Assembly (NCBI GenBank): GCA_946886865.1
Contig: CAMPJI010000049.1
Span: 1-16,853 of the forward strand
Direction of reading: 5' to 3'
Length of the DNA: 16,853 bases
Source: an uncultured Lysobacterales bacterium
Lineage (GTDB): Bacteria; Pseudomonadota; Gammaproteobacteria; Xanthomonadales; Xanthomonadaceae
A program made the translations under genes and the position numbers. Position 1 is the first letter of the stretch. Each line of letters starts with the position of its first letter. The notes under the pieces were generated by a model. The model was not told the DNA's origin. It ran no database searches and saw nothing but the letters and a program-made list of their open reading frames with translations. This document shows positions 1 to 6,999 of the stretch, in pieces.

Positions 1-85
1 TAGATCGAAAACCCCGCCAGGGCCGGAAGGCAGCAACGGTATCGATCGACGCGGGTGCCGAGGCCAGCCGGCGGGGTCGCCACCT
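1..85 (+). ncRNA. ffs: Small signal recognition particle RNA (4.5S RNA), 5' part missing
   Basis: This is the RNA scaffold of the signal recognition particle. It binds Ffh and directs nascent inner-membrane proteins to FtsY at the membrane. The apical hairpin is clear: a GGAA tetraloop at 25-28 closed by CC/GG, followed by the conserved AGCA-containing internal-loop strand at about 31-37 and the descending strand with the conserved GCGGGTGCCG stretch (51-60). By comparison with the E. coli RNA of about 114 nt, some 30-40 nt of the 5' strand lie before the window. The 3' end is put near 80-88, where a short T-run (84-87) follows. It converges on the beta-propeller gene. Confidence 0.9.
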
Positions 86-100
86 TTTCGGGCACCGCGT

Positions 101-1105
101 TTACGGAACGATCGCCAGCGCATCCGGCTCGCGCCCGGTGGGCCAGTGGTCGATGACCGTCCACGTCGCCGTGTCGATGACCGCGACTTCGTCCGCGCCG
201 CTGATGGCCACGTAGACGCGCGGCCGCGCCGGGTCGGCCACCACGCCGATGGGCAGCGCGGCACGGCCCAGCAGGGTGTCCCGGTAGTCCGCGCCCTCGC
301 GGGCCAGCGGTATTTCGGCCACGCGCTCACGGCTCTGCGCATCGAATACCGCCAGTGTCGCCGCCCGCGCATTGGTCACCAGCGCGTGCCGCCCATCGGG
401 GGTGAACACCACGCGGATCGGGAATCCCTCGCTCTGGAGCGTGTGGCGCAGCGCGAGCGTGCCGGCGTCGTGGACGGTGACGGTGCCCGCCTCGCGATTG
501 CCGACCCACACGTCGCCGCTCGACGGGTGCACCGCAAGGCCCTCGGCGCCGGCCCCGCTTTCGACCACTTGGGTGACCTCGCCCGTCGCCAGGTCCACCC
601 GACTGACGGTGCCGTCGGCGATCTTGCTGACAAACGCCACCCCGCCATCGGCCGACACCGCGACCATGTGGCCGGTGCCGCCGCCCACGTCGATCGCCGA
701 GGCCACCGTGCCTTGGGCGGTGTCCAGCACCAGCAGGCTGTTGGTGGCTTCCACCGTCACCACGGCGCGTCCGCCCGGCAGCCAGCGGATCCCGTGCGGG
801 CGCGCATGCCCGTCCAGCGCGATGCGCGCTGCCACCTTGCCGGTTTCAAGGTCGAGCACCCCCACGCTGCGGCCGGGATCGGCGCCGCCGTAGTGCGTGA
901 CCAGCGCGCGGCGGCCATCGGACGACACCACGATCTCGTGCGGTGCGGGCCCGGCCGGGAACGCACCGACGCGCCGGCCGTCATCGAGCGACAGCCGCCA
1001 GACGGTGTCGGCGGATTTGTTGCCGACCAGCAGGTCCGCGGCCAGCGCGGGATGCGCGAATGCGGATACGGCCAGCAGCAGCAACGCGGATACGGACCTG
1101 GGCAT
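101..1105 (-). CDS. Exported YVTN-type beta-propeller protein (YncE-like)
   Basis: The product is 334 aa. Residues 1-22 form a signal peptide: a short basic start, a Leu/Ala-rich core and an Ala-Leu-Ala cleavage site before Ala23. The mature part is built of repeats of roughly 40 residues with the pattern 'PDGR-x-ALVT...' followed by 'V-x-V-x-D', for example near residues 60, 110, 150, 195, 235 and 290. This is typical of YVTN/lactonase-like seven-bladed propellers such as E. coli YncE (353 aa). A good ribosome site (AGGAGG) lies about 6 nt before the ATG. It is the last gene of the minus-strand run and starts 45 bp after moaE ends. The substrate is unknown. YncE has been reported to bind DNA and is periplasmic, but nothing here shows the role of this copy, and a link to molybdenum cofactor use is only positional. 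Confidence 0.85.
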   Translation of the reverse strand: MPRSVSALLLLAVSAFAHPALAADLLVGNKSADTVWRLSLDDGRRVGAFPAGPAPHEIVVSSDGRRALVTHYGGADPGRSVGVLDLETGKVAARIALDGHARPHGIRWLPGGRAVVTVEATNSLLVLDTAQGTVASAIDVGGGTGHMVAVSADGGVAFVSKIADGTVSRVDLATGEVTQVVESGAGAEGLAVHPSSGDVWVGNREAGTVTVHDAGTLALRHTLQSEGFPIRVVFTPDGRHALVTNARAATLAVFDAQSRERVAEIPLAREGADYRDTLLGRAALPIGVVADPARPRVYVAISGADEVAVIDTATWTVIDHWPTGREPDALAIVP

Positions 1106-1150
1106 GGCGATCTCCTCCTGTGGTGCGTTTCCGGAACGGCGGCGCGCGGG

Positions 1151-1576
1151 TCAGCGGTCCTGCACCGGGTGCAACCAGCCGGCATCGCCGTCGCGGTAGC
1201 GCTCGTGCTTCCAGATCGGTACGCGGGCCTTGACCTCGTCGATCACGAAGCGGCACGCGGCAAATGCGGCATCGCGATGCGCGGCGGTCACGCCCACCCA
1301 CACCGCCAGTTCGCCCAGCGCGAGGTCTCCGACCCGGTGCACGCAATGCGCATCGATGATGTCGAACCGTGCCATCGCCTCGCCCAGCACCCGGCGGCCT
1401 TCGGCCAGCGCGAGCGCTTCGTGCGCTTCATAGCGCAGGCCGCCCACGTCACGGCCTTCGTTGTGGTTGCGCACCCAGCCCTCGAAGCTGGCATACCCGC
1501 CGACGCGGTCGTCCAGCAGGGCCGACCGCAAGGTCGCGGTGTCGAACGGGGTTTCGGACAGCCGGAAGTCGGGCAT
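1151..1576 (-). CDS. moaE: Molybdopterin synthase catalytic subunit MoaE
   Basis: MoaE is the large subunit of cytoplasmic molybdopterin synthase. It transfers sulfur from thiocarboxylated MoaD to cyclic pyranopterin monophosphate to make the dithiolene of molybdopterin. The 141-aa product (E. coli 150 aa) shows the family motifs: F31-x-G-x-V-R36-x-H38-N near the N-terminus, the H100-R101 pair, and the two lysines K116 and K123 in 'DEVKARVPIWK', which correspond to the active-site lysines of the E. coli enzyme. It starts 3 bp after the moaD stop, as expected for a co-translated MoaD/MoaE pair. Confidence 0.97.
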   Translation of the reverse strand: MPDFRLSETPFDTATLRSALLDDRVGGYASFEGWVRNHNEGRDVGGLRYEAHEALALAEGRRVLGEAMARFDIIDAHCVHRVGDLALGELAVWVGVTAAHRDAAFAACRFVIDEVKARVPIWKHERYRDGDAGWLHPVQDR

Positions 1577-1579
1577 CGC

Positions 1580-1825
1580 TCAGCCCCCCGACACCGGCGG
1601 GATGAACGCGATCTCGGCGCCTTCCGCCGGCGCGGTGGACCAGTCGACGAACGCATCGCCGATCGCCACGCGCAGGCGCTCGCGCGGCAGCGCGAAACCG
1701 TGATGCTCGCGCAGTTGCCGGTAGAGCCCCACGAGATCCGTGGCGTCGGTGACGACCTCCTCGCGGCCGCAGCCGGCGGCGTCGCGCAGGCTGGCGAAAT
1801 ACAGCACGGCGACGCGGACGCTCAT
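1580..1825 (-). CDS. moaD: Molybdopterin synthase sulfur carrier subunit MoaD
   Basis: MoaD is the ubiquitin-like sulfur carrier of molybdopterin synthase. Its C-terminal Gly-Gly is adenylylated and then thiocarboxylated, and it donates sulfur inside the MoaD/MoaE complex. The start chosen gives 81 aa, matching the E. coli length. The fold signature is present: an N-terminal beta strand ([16 protein letters not shown]), a short acidic loop and the '[15 protein letters not shown]' ending with the required terminal double glycine. The reading frame stays open further upstream, but the chosen ATG overlaps the moaC stop by 4 bp (ATGA), a usual coupling arrangement, and fits the family length. The longer version would lie inside moaC. 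Confidence 0.96.
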   Translation of the reverse strand: MSVRVAVLYFASLRDAAGCGREEVVTDATDLVGLYRQLREHHGFALPRERLRVAIGDAFVDWSTAPAEGAEIAFIPPVSGG

Positions 1826-2319
1826 GGCACCTCCCCGACATCGTGCCGCCCGCCGCGCTTGGCCAGCAGCCGCGTGGGCCCCAGCACGATGTCGTGCGAC
1901 AGCGCCTTGCACATGTCGTAGACCGTCAAGGCCGCCACCGTTGCGCCCGTCAGCGCCTCCATCTCGACCCCGGTGCGATGCGTGGTGCGTACGCTGCATT
2001 CGATCCGCAACGCGTCGGCGCCATCCCAGTCGATCAGGAGGCGGCAACCGTCGATCGGCAGGGGGTGGCAGAAGGGGATCAGCTCGTGCGTACGCTTGAC
2101 CGCCATGGTCCCGGCGATCACCGCGGTCTCGACGATGCCGCCCTTGGCGCTGCGCAGGCCGCTCTCATGCAGCCGTGCGGCCACGTCCGCCGGAAACACC
2201 ACCCGGCACTCGGCCAGCGCCTCGCGCGCGGTGACGGCCTTGCCGGAGACATCGACCATGGCCGGACGGCCGTGTTCGTCGAGGTGGGTCAGGCCGGAAC
2301 TGGTGGGACTGGATGGCAT
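1822..2319 (-). CDS. moaC: Cyclic pyranopterin monophosphate synthase MoaC
   Basis: MoaC converts 3',8-cyclo-7,8-dihydro-GTP, made by MoaA, into cyclic pyranopterin monophosphate, the second half of the first step of Moco synthesis. The 165-aa product (E. coli 161 aa) carries the family motifs: 'MVDVSGK' at 21-27, K59 in the 'SAKGG' segment, 'IPFCHPL' with H85, 'GVEMEAL' at 117-123, and 'VYDMCKAL' with D135 and K138. These match the catalytic Lys, His, Glu and Asp/Lys positions of E. coli MoaC. The frame is open upstream to about 2463, but that extension overlaps the preceding gene and has no family character. The ATG at 2319 gives the normal N-terminus, although its ribosome site is weak. 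Confidence 0.96.
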   Translation of the reverse strand: MPSSPTSSGLTHLDEHGRPAMVDVSGKAVTAREALAECRVVFPADVAARLHESGLRSAKGGIVETAVIAGTMAVKRTHELIPFCHPLPIDGCRLLIDWDGADALRIECSVRTTHRTGVEMEALTGATVAALTVYDMCKALSHDIVLGPTRLLAKRGGRHDVGEVP

Positions 2320-2341
2320 GCGAGGCGACCGTGTAGCGGAG

Positions 2342-2713
2342 TCAGATGGTATCGCCATCGGGCAGGCGCGTTCCCTGGTGGAACACCATGCTCCACCCCG
2401 CCGGCTCCCTTCGCCAGAGCGACGACCGCATCGAGGCGGTGCGCACGCCGTTGCGCGTGACAACGGCGCGGTACGTCACCACCACGATCCCATCGGCCAC
2501 CGGCCGTTCGGTGAACCCCGTGCATTCGAACGCCACCGAGCCTGCTTCCTGCGGCAGCCGGTCCAGCACAGCGGCCTTGCCGAAGGCCATGCCGGTGGAC
2601 GCGATTTCCATGAAGTCATCGGCGAGCAACGCGTCCAGCGCCTCGGTGGAAGCGCGGACGGCGTCGGTCAGCAGGGCCTGTTCGCGTTCGGTGGGTGACG
2701 TGGGGTTGTCCAT
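2342..2713 (-). CDS. DUF4440 / NTF2-like small protein
   Basis: The 123-aa soluble product has the character of the DUF4440 branch of the NTF2-like cone fold. It has an N-terminal helix ('[20 protein letters not shown]'), the '[23 protein letters not shown]' segment typical of the family, and strands ending in '[18 protein letters not shown]'-like sequence (about residues 95-116), where these proteins repeat the W-x-x-V-x-H-Q pattern. No catalytic residues can be assigned with confidence. NTF2-like proteins of this type include isomerases, ligand binders and dimeric proteins of unknown role. It sits between moaA and moaC in the same orientation, 22 bp ahead of moaC, so it is probably cotranscribed with moaC-moaD-moaE. 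The start at 2713 gives the natural N-terminus; the open frame upstream of it looks non-coding. Confidence 0.8.
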   Translation of the reverse strand: MDNPTSPTEREQALLTDAVRASTEALDALLADDFMEIASTGMAFGKAAVLDRLPQEAGSVAFECTGFTERPVADGIVVVTYRAVVTRNGVRTASMRSSLWRREPAGWSMVFHQGTRLPDGDTI

Positions 2714-2861
2714 GGTGGTCCCGGCTGGAGGTGTTCGGCCGCAGCCTATCTCTGTTGCAGTGCCGGGCGTGCGCCCCCGTGGCCGCAGACGAACGCGCGG
2801 GCGACGCGGCACATCCCGGCACACACACCCCAACCAACGTCCCGGAAGGAGTCCGGACGCT

Positions 2862-3899
2862 TCATCCGCCGACCAGGAACATCTCCACGTGCCGTCGCGA
2901 TGCCATGGGCGAACCGCGTTCCTCGCTGTAGCGGTCGGAACGGCGACGCCAGATATCGGCCACGTGCCCGGCCACCGCGGCGTCGCCGGCCGCCAGCAAC
3001 GGCCGCAACGGCTGGCCGCCGCCGGCGAACAGGCAGGTGTACAGCGTGCCGTCGGCCGAAACGCGCGCGCGGTGGCAGTCACCGCAGAACGGGGCGGTGA
3101 CGGAGCTGACGAAGCCGACCTCCCCGACACCGTCGACGAAGGCGTAGCGCTCGGCCACCTCGCCCCGGTAGTGCGGTTGCAGCGGGCGCAATGGCCAGCG
3201 CGCATCGATCACGTCGCGCAGCTCGGCCGACGGCACCACCCGCTCGCGCCGCCAGCCGTTGCAGGTACCGACGTCCATGTACTCGATGAAGCGCATCACG
3301 TGTCCGCGCTCGCGTGCGAACGCCACCAGTGGCACGACCTCTGCGTCGTTGATGTCCCGCTGCACCACGCAGTTGAGCTTGATCGGTCCGAAGCCCGCAT
3401 CGACCGCGGCGTCGATGCCGCGCATCACGTCGTCCACCCGACCGCGCCCGCCTGACAGCGACGCGAACAGGGCCGGGTCCAGCGCATCCAGGCTGACCGT
3501 GACCCGTCGCAGCCCCGCGTCACGCAGCGCGCGCGCCTGCCTGGCGAGCAGGCTGCCGTTGGTCGTCAGCGCGATGTCGTCCAGGCCCGGGACCGCCGCC
3601 AGCCGCTCGATCAGCCGTGGCAGGTCGCGACGCAACAGCGGCTCGCCACCGGTGATGCGCAATTTGTTCATGCCCAGCCGGGCGAATCCGCGGACCAGCG
3701 TTTCGATCTCGTCGAACGACAGGCGCGAGGCCGCGTCCAGCCCATGGTCGTCGCCGACCTGGTCGGCGGGCATGCAGTACGGGCAACGGAAATTGCATGC
3801 CTCGATGACCGACAGGCGCAGGTCGCGCAGCGGACGGCCGAGGCGGTCCCGCGGCCCTTCGGTGGCGGCGGGAGCGTCGATGGGGTGAGGCACGTTCAT
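2862..3899 (-). CDS. moaA: GTP 3',8-cyclase MoaA (radical SAM)
   Basis: MoaA starts molybdenum cofactor synthesis: it cyclises GTP to 3',8-cyclo-7,8-dihydro-GTP using two [4Fe-4S] clusters and S-adenosylmethionine. The 345-aa product has the radical-SAM C35-x3-C39-x2-C42 motif, 'GGEP' at 84-87, the SAM/GTP-binding 'TTNGSLL' and 'RVTVSLDAL' segments, and the C-terminal cluster motif C272-x2-C275-x13-C289. It ends in the conserved Gly344-Gly345 tail, which is needed in this family for the GTP-cyclase reaction. The start at 3899 overlaps the stop of the upstream MBL-fold gene by 4 bp (ATGA), which suggests translational coupling. The open frame reaching further upstream lies inside that neighbour and is rejected. 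Confidence 0.97.
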   Translation of the reverse strand: MNVPHPIDAPAATEGPRDRLGRPLRDLRLSVIEACNFRCPYCMPADQVGDDHGLDAASRLSFDEIETLVRGFARLGMNKLRITGGEPLLRRDLPRLIERLAAVPGLDDIALTTNGSLLARQARALRDAGLRRVTVSLDALDPALFASLSGGRGRVDDVMRGIDAAVDAGFGPIKLNCVVQRDINDAEVVPLVAFARERGHVMRFIEYMDVGTCNGWRRERVVPSAELRDVIDARWPLRPLQPHYRGEVAERYAFVDGVGEVGFVSSVTAPFCGDCHRARVSADGTLYTCLFAGGGQPLRPLLAAGDAAVAGHVADIWRRRSDRYSEERGSPMASRRHVEMFLVGG

Positions 3900-4654
3900 A
3901 CCGGGTCGGACCGTCGCGCGGTCGGCTCGTTCAATATGAGCGTCGCGCCCGGGTCCGCCACGCGGTAGCCACGCTCGGCCAATGCGCGGCCATCGGCGGC
4001 ACTGGCGTAGTGGTAGAGCACGCACCGGTCGAGCAGCGCGCGCGGGTACTCGCGCTCCAGGTCGTCGATGCCGCTGTGGGACGGATTGCCGACCAGTGCG
4101 CAGTCGTGTGCGATCAGCTCGCCGCCGTCGGCGTAGCGCGCCAGCATTTCCGGGATCGGCCGGGTGTCGCCGGTCCACACCAGGCTGCCGCGCAGGCGCA
4201 GGCCGAATGCGGTGTCCGGCCAGTGGTGGCGCACCGGCAACACCTCCAGCTGAAGGCCGTCATGCCAGAACGCATCGCCCACCGGGATCACCTGGAAGGC
4301 ATCCCAGAAGTTGGCGCCACCTTCGGCCAGCACGTTGGGGTAGTCGCCGACGCGTTTGTGAAGCAGCGGCACGAGCGGCGCCGGCACATAGATGCGGATG
4401 CGGCCCCGGCGCTCGGCATTGAAGTGGGTGTCCACGAACAGCCGTTCGAACCCGGCCACGTGGTCCAGGTGGGTGTGGGTGATGAACAGCGCGCGCGGTG
4501 CCTCGCCGTACTGCGCCAGGTACGCAGTCAGGCCCTCGCCGCCGCAGTCGATGGTCAGCCATGGCGCCCCGTCGCGTTCGATCGTCGCCATCGCCGAGCC
4601 CAGTTCGACCGCCGACGCGTTGCCGACCCCCTGCAGGCGCAACTGCCAGCCCAT
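3896..4654 (-). CDS. MBL-fold metallo-hydrolase
   Basis: The 252-aa product has a complete metallo-beta-lactamase metal-binding set: H60-x-H62-x-D64-H65 ('THTHLDHVAG'), a histidine in the H143-H144-W segment, D163 in 'VWTGDTRP', and a late histidine (H193 or H215). The layout, with strands up to 'TIDCGGEG' before the first motif and 'IAHDCAL' after the bridging Asp, resembles RNase Z/PhnP-type phosphodiesterases more than GloB, but the substrate cannot be read from the sequence. No signal peptide is visible, so it is probably cytoplasmic. Its ATG shares one base with the kdkA stop (TGATG) and its own stop overlaps moaA, so it lies tightly inside the kdkA-moaA transcription unit. Confidence 0.88.
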   Translation of the reverse strand: MGWQLRLQGVGNASAVELGSAMATIERDGAPWLTIDCGGEGLTAYLAQYGEAPRALFITHTHLDHVAGFERLFVDTHFNAERRGRIRIYVPAPLVPLLHKRVGDYPNVLAEGGANFWDAFQVIPVGDAFWHDGLQLEVLPVRHHWPDTAFGLRLRGSLVWTGDTRPIPEMLARYADGGELIAHDCALVGNPSHSGIDDLEREYPRALLDRCVLYHYASAADGRALAERGYRVADPGATLILNEPTARRSDPV

Positions 4655-5403
4655 CAGTAGCCCCGCTGCCAGATGCGGTCGTACGCCCCGCGCAGGCGCG
4701 CGAAGTCACGCTCCACGGCGTCCACCGGGCGGCCGCCGCGCAGCTTCAGCACCGACCGCCGCAGGCGCGCGAGGTTGCGCTCGCGCCATCCGGTTGCGGG
4801 GATGCGCAGTTCGCCGCGGTCCAGGTCGATCACCCAGCCCTGCCCGGCAGGGTTGAACAGCAGGTTGTGGGCGTTGAGGTCGGCATGGTCCAGACCGGCA
4901 CGGTGGCTGCGGGCGATGAGGCGGCCGGCCTCCTCCCAGGGCGCGCCGTCGCCGGCGACACTGGCGCGGTCGGCCAGCGAGCGCACGTTTTCGAGCCGCT
5001 CCAGCAGGATCGCGGCCTGGTAACGCAGGCCGACACGGCGGTAGTACGCGGCGATCGGACGCGGCACGGGCACGCCTTTCTCGGCCACGGCACGCAGCAG
5101 GCGGAATTCGGCGAACGATCGCGTGCGGTTGCTGCCACGCCACAGGTAGCGGTCGTGGTTGACCTGGGCCACCAGCCCACCCCGCAGGTACCGGCGCAGC
5201 ACCGCCGGGCCGAACGGCGTCTCCACGAACCACGCGCCGCCACGCCCACCGCTGTCCACCGGGCGCGCACGATCCCCCCAGTAGCCGGGCGAAAACCAGT
5301 CGGCGCTGGCTTGCCGCACCCGCGTCAGGTCGAACAGAATCGCGCCGTACCCGCTGTCGTCGCGGAACGGCATCAAGCCTTCTGTCGCGTCATACCCCGT
5401 CAT
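4654..5403 (-). CDS. kdkA: 3-deoxy-D-manno-octulosonic acid kinase (Kdo kinase)
   Basis: KdkA phosphorylates the Kdo residue attached to lipid A at the cytoplasmic face of the inner membrane, which gives the single phosphorylated Kdo of the Xanthomonas/Haemophilus type LPS inner core. The 249-aa product has a protein-kinase-like core: the glycine/aromatic 'GGRGGAWFV' region (52-60), 'VLRRYLRGG' with R/Y residues typical of the family, the catalytic loop '[11 protein letters not shown]' (D175 and N180) and the metal-binding '[10 protein letters not shown]' (D193/D195). The N-terminal 'GYGAILFD' segment also matches Xanthomonas KdkA as I recall it. The ATG at 5403 preserves this N-terminus. A second ATG at 5373 has a better ribosome site (AGAAGG) but would remove conserved residues. 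A TAGACT box ends only 7 nt before the ATG, so the transcript may be nearly leaderless. Confidence 0.93.
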   Translation of the reverse strand: MTGYDATEGLMPFRDDSGYGAILFDLTRVRQASADWFSPGYWGDRARPVDSGGRGGAWFVETPFGPAVLRRYLRGGLVAQVNHDRYLWRGSNRTRSFAEFRLLRAVAEKGVPVPRPIAAYYRRVGLRYQAAILLERLENVRSLADRASVAGDGAPWEEAGRLIARSHRAGLDHADLNAHNLLFNPAGQGWVIDLDRGELRIPATGWRERNLARLRRSVLKLRGGRPVDAVERDFARLRGAYDRIWQRGY

Positions 5404-5410
5404 CGTCCGG

Positions 5411-5416
5411 AGTCTA
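5411..5416 (-). promoter_or_regulatory. TAGACT box, putative -10 element of kdkA
   Basis: On the minus strand the hexamer TAGACT (T-A-n-n-n-T form of the sigma-70 -10 box) ends 7 nt before the kdkA ATG. A start of transcription at the usual 6-8 nt would fall on or next to the ATG. No good -35 hexamer is seen 16-18 nt upstream. The same hexamer precedes ppiD, dnaQ and the DUF6165 gene. It overlaps the putative ribosome site of the divergent glycosyltransferase gene. Confidence 0.35.
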
Positions 5417-5419
5417 GCA

Positions 5420-6487
5420 ATTCAAACCCGCCATTCATCCGGGTCCGCCGCGCGTCCCGACTCGATCTGCCTGCTGCGGCTGTCGGCGCTGGGCGATGTC
5501 ACCCACGTGGTGCCGCTGGTCCGCACGCTGCAGGCGGCGTGGCCGGATGTTCGCCTGGCCTGGGTGATCGGCAAGGGCGAGCACCGGCTCCTCGACGGTT
5601 TGCCCGGCGTCGACTTCATCGAATACGACAAACGCAGCGGCATGGCCGGCATGCGCGGCGTGCGGCGCGCACTGGGCGGCGAACGCTTCGATGCCCTGCT
5701 GCAGATGCAGGTGGCGGCACGCGCCAACCTGCTGTCGGCGTTCATCCCCGCGCGCCGGCGCATCGGCTATGACCGCAGCCGGTCGAAGGACGGGCACGGG
5801 CTGTTCATCAACGAGCGCATCCCGGACCGACCCGGCATCCACGTGCTGGACGCCATCGGCAGCTTCTGCGAACCGCTGGGCCTGACGCAGGACAGCGTGC
5901 GCTGGGACCTGCCGGTGCCAGCCGAAGCCTTCGACTGGGCACGCGCGCAATGGCCCGATGACGGTCGCCGCACGATGCTCGTCTCGCCCTGTTCCAGCCA
6001 TGGGCTGCGCAACTGGCGCCCCGAGCGCCATGCCGCGCTGGCCGACCACGCCGCCGACGCCGGTTGGCGCATAGTCCTGTGCGGCGGACGCAGCGGCCTG
6101 GAGCGCGAGACGGCCGACGCCATCCTCGCCGCGATGACGCACCCGGCGCTCGACCTTGTCGGCAAGGACACGCTCAAGCAGCTGCCGGCCCTGCTGGCGC
6201 GCGGTGACCTGCTCGTGACACCCGACTCCGGGCCGATGCACATCGCCAATGCCATGGGCACGAAGGTGTTGGGCCTGCATGCGGCCAGCAACCCGGCCCG
6301 CAGCGGCCCGTATTCGGACCGACGCTACTGCGTGGACCGCTACGACGACGCGGCGCGCCGGTTCCGCAGCACACCGGCGGCCGCGCTCAGATGGGGCACC
6401 AAGATCGAACACGAAGGCGTCATGGACCTGGTGACCGTCGAGGATGCGGTGGCGGCGTTCGAGCGGTACCGTCGCGACCACGGTTGA
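5420..6487 (+). CDS. Family 9 glycosyltransferase (LPS heptosyltransferase type), probable non-canonical start
   Basis: This is a glycosyltransferase family 9 enzyme of the ADP-heptose:LPS heptosyltransferase type, expected to extend the LPS inner core at the cytoplasmic face of the inner membrane. Family features are the N-terminal '[20 protein letters not shown]' nucleotide-sugar strand, '[14 protein letters not shown]', '[15 protein letters not shown]-x-IVLCGG', and the C-terminal '[21 protein letters not shown]' donor site. The first ATG/GTG/TTG in frame is a GTG at 5507, which would cut off the whole first strand. I therefore placed the start at an ATT at 5420, which has a CGGAG ribosome site at 5408-5412 with 7 nt spacing and gives 355 aa. 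The acceptor sugar is not identifiable. It is divergent from kdkA, which supports an LPS-core role. Confidence 0.8.
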   Translation: MQTRHSSGSAARPDSICLLRLSALGDVTHVVPLVRTLQAAWPDVRLAWVIGKGEHRLLDGLPGVDFIEYDKRSGMAGMRGVRRALGGERFDALLQMQVAARANLLSAFIPARRRIGYDRSRSKDGHGLFINERIPDRPGIHVLDAIGSFCEPLGLTQDSVRWDLPVPAEAFDWARAQWPDDGRRTMLVSPCSSHGLRNWRPERHAALADHAADAGWRIVLCGGRSGLERETADAILAAMTHPALDLVGKDTLKQLPALLARGDLLVTPDSGPMHIANAMGTKVLGLHAASNPARSGPYSDRRYCVDRYDDAARRFRSTPAAALRWGTKIEHEGVMDLVTVEDAVAAFERYRRDHG

Positions 6488-6488
6488 C

Positions 6489-6508
6489 GCCGGCCCTCGC
6501 AGGCCGGC
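6489..6508 (+). terminator. GC-rich hairpin just after the glycosyltransferase gene, no U-tract
   Basis: A perfect 7-bp inverted repeat (GCCGGCC, 6-nt loop, GGCCGGC) begins 2 nt after the stop codon. It lacks a T-run, so it is at best an imperfect terminator or an mRNA-protecting hairpin. Confidence 0.3.
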
Positions 6509-6539
6509 CCGTGGCCGCCGCTTTCACGAGGAGTTCCGG

Positions 6540-6893
6540 ATGTCCGCCTGGTTCAGTGTCGTCGCCCCCTTCCTCCCCGACATCATCAAGGCCGCCCGGC
6601 CGATGTTCACGCGCAGCCGCGGCGACGATGCGAAGGCCGCCGCCCTTGTCCCCCGGCAGATCAAGGAACTGCAGGACGCGGCCGCGCAGAACGCCGACGC
6701 CATCCACACCCTGGCGGAGGAAATGCAGAACACGCTGCACTCGTTGCAGCAGGGCGCGGCCGAGCTCGAGCGCACGCTGGCCCGGCAGGCGCTGGCAGTC
6801 GCGGCGCTGGAGCGCGCCCGCCGGCTGGCGCTGGTCGCGGCGACGGCGGCGGTGCTGGCATTCGCCCTGGCCGCTTACGCGCTGGCGCGTTGA
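6540..6893 (+). CDS. Small tail-anchored coiled-coil protein of unknown function
   Basis: The 117-aa product is not recognised as a named family. Residues 1-25 are a mildly hydrophobic helix ('AWFSVVAPFLPDIIKAARPMF'). Residues 35-92 are rich in Ala, Gln, Glu and Leu with heptad-like spacing, so probably coiled coil. Residues 96-115 form one strongly hydrophobic segment ('LALVAATAAVLAFALAAYAL') followed by a terminal Arg, which suggests C-terminal anchoring in the inner membrane with the coiled coil in the cytoplasm. The ATG at 6540 has a clear ribosome site (GAGGAG, about 6 nt upstream). The frame is open further upstream, but that part overlaps the glycosyltransferase gene and has no protein character. 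It may be cotranscribed with the downstream membrane enzyme. Confidence 0.8.
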   Translation: MSAWFSVVAPFLPDIIKAARPMFTRSRGDDAKAAALVPRQIKELQDAAAQNADAIHTLAEEMQNTLHSLQQGAAELERTLARQALAVAALERARRLALVAATAAVLAFALAAYALAR

Positions 6894-6999
6894 CGGCCGG
6901 GCGATAGCCCCCCGCGCCGACGGTATCCCGACTGATGGGCCATGACCCGGCGCGCCGCGCGCGCCATGCTCCGGACAGACGCCCGCCGCCGTGTCCGCC

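Noticed and set aside
146..1921. 591-aa open frame on the plus strand opposite yncE-like, moaE and moaD
   Set aside because: It is antisense to well-supported genes, has no family character, is rich in Arg/His/Ala as expected of a high-G+C shadow frame, and has no ribosome site.
2714..2861. Moco riboswitch or other leader element in the moaA to DUF4440 gap
   Set aside because: Only a short CCGGA-AGGAG-TCCGG hairpin (2842-2856) is seen, just past the moaA stop and without a T-run; the extended conserved riboswitch structure is not apparent.
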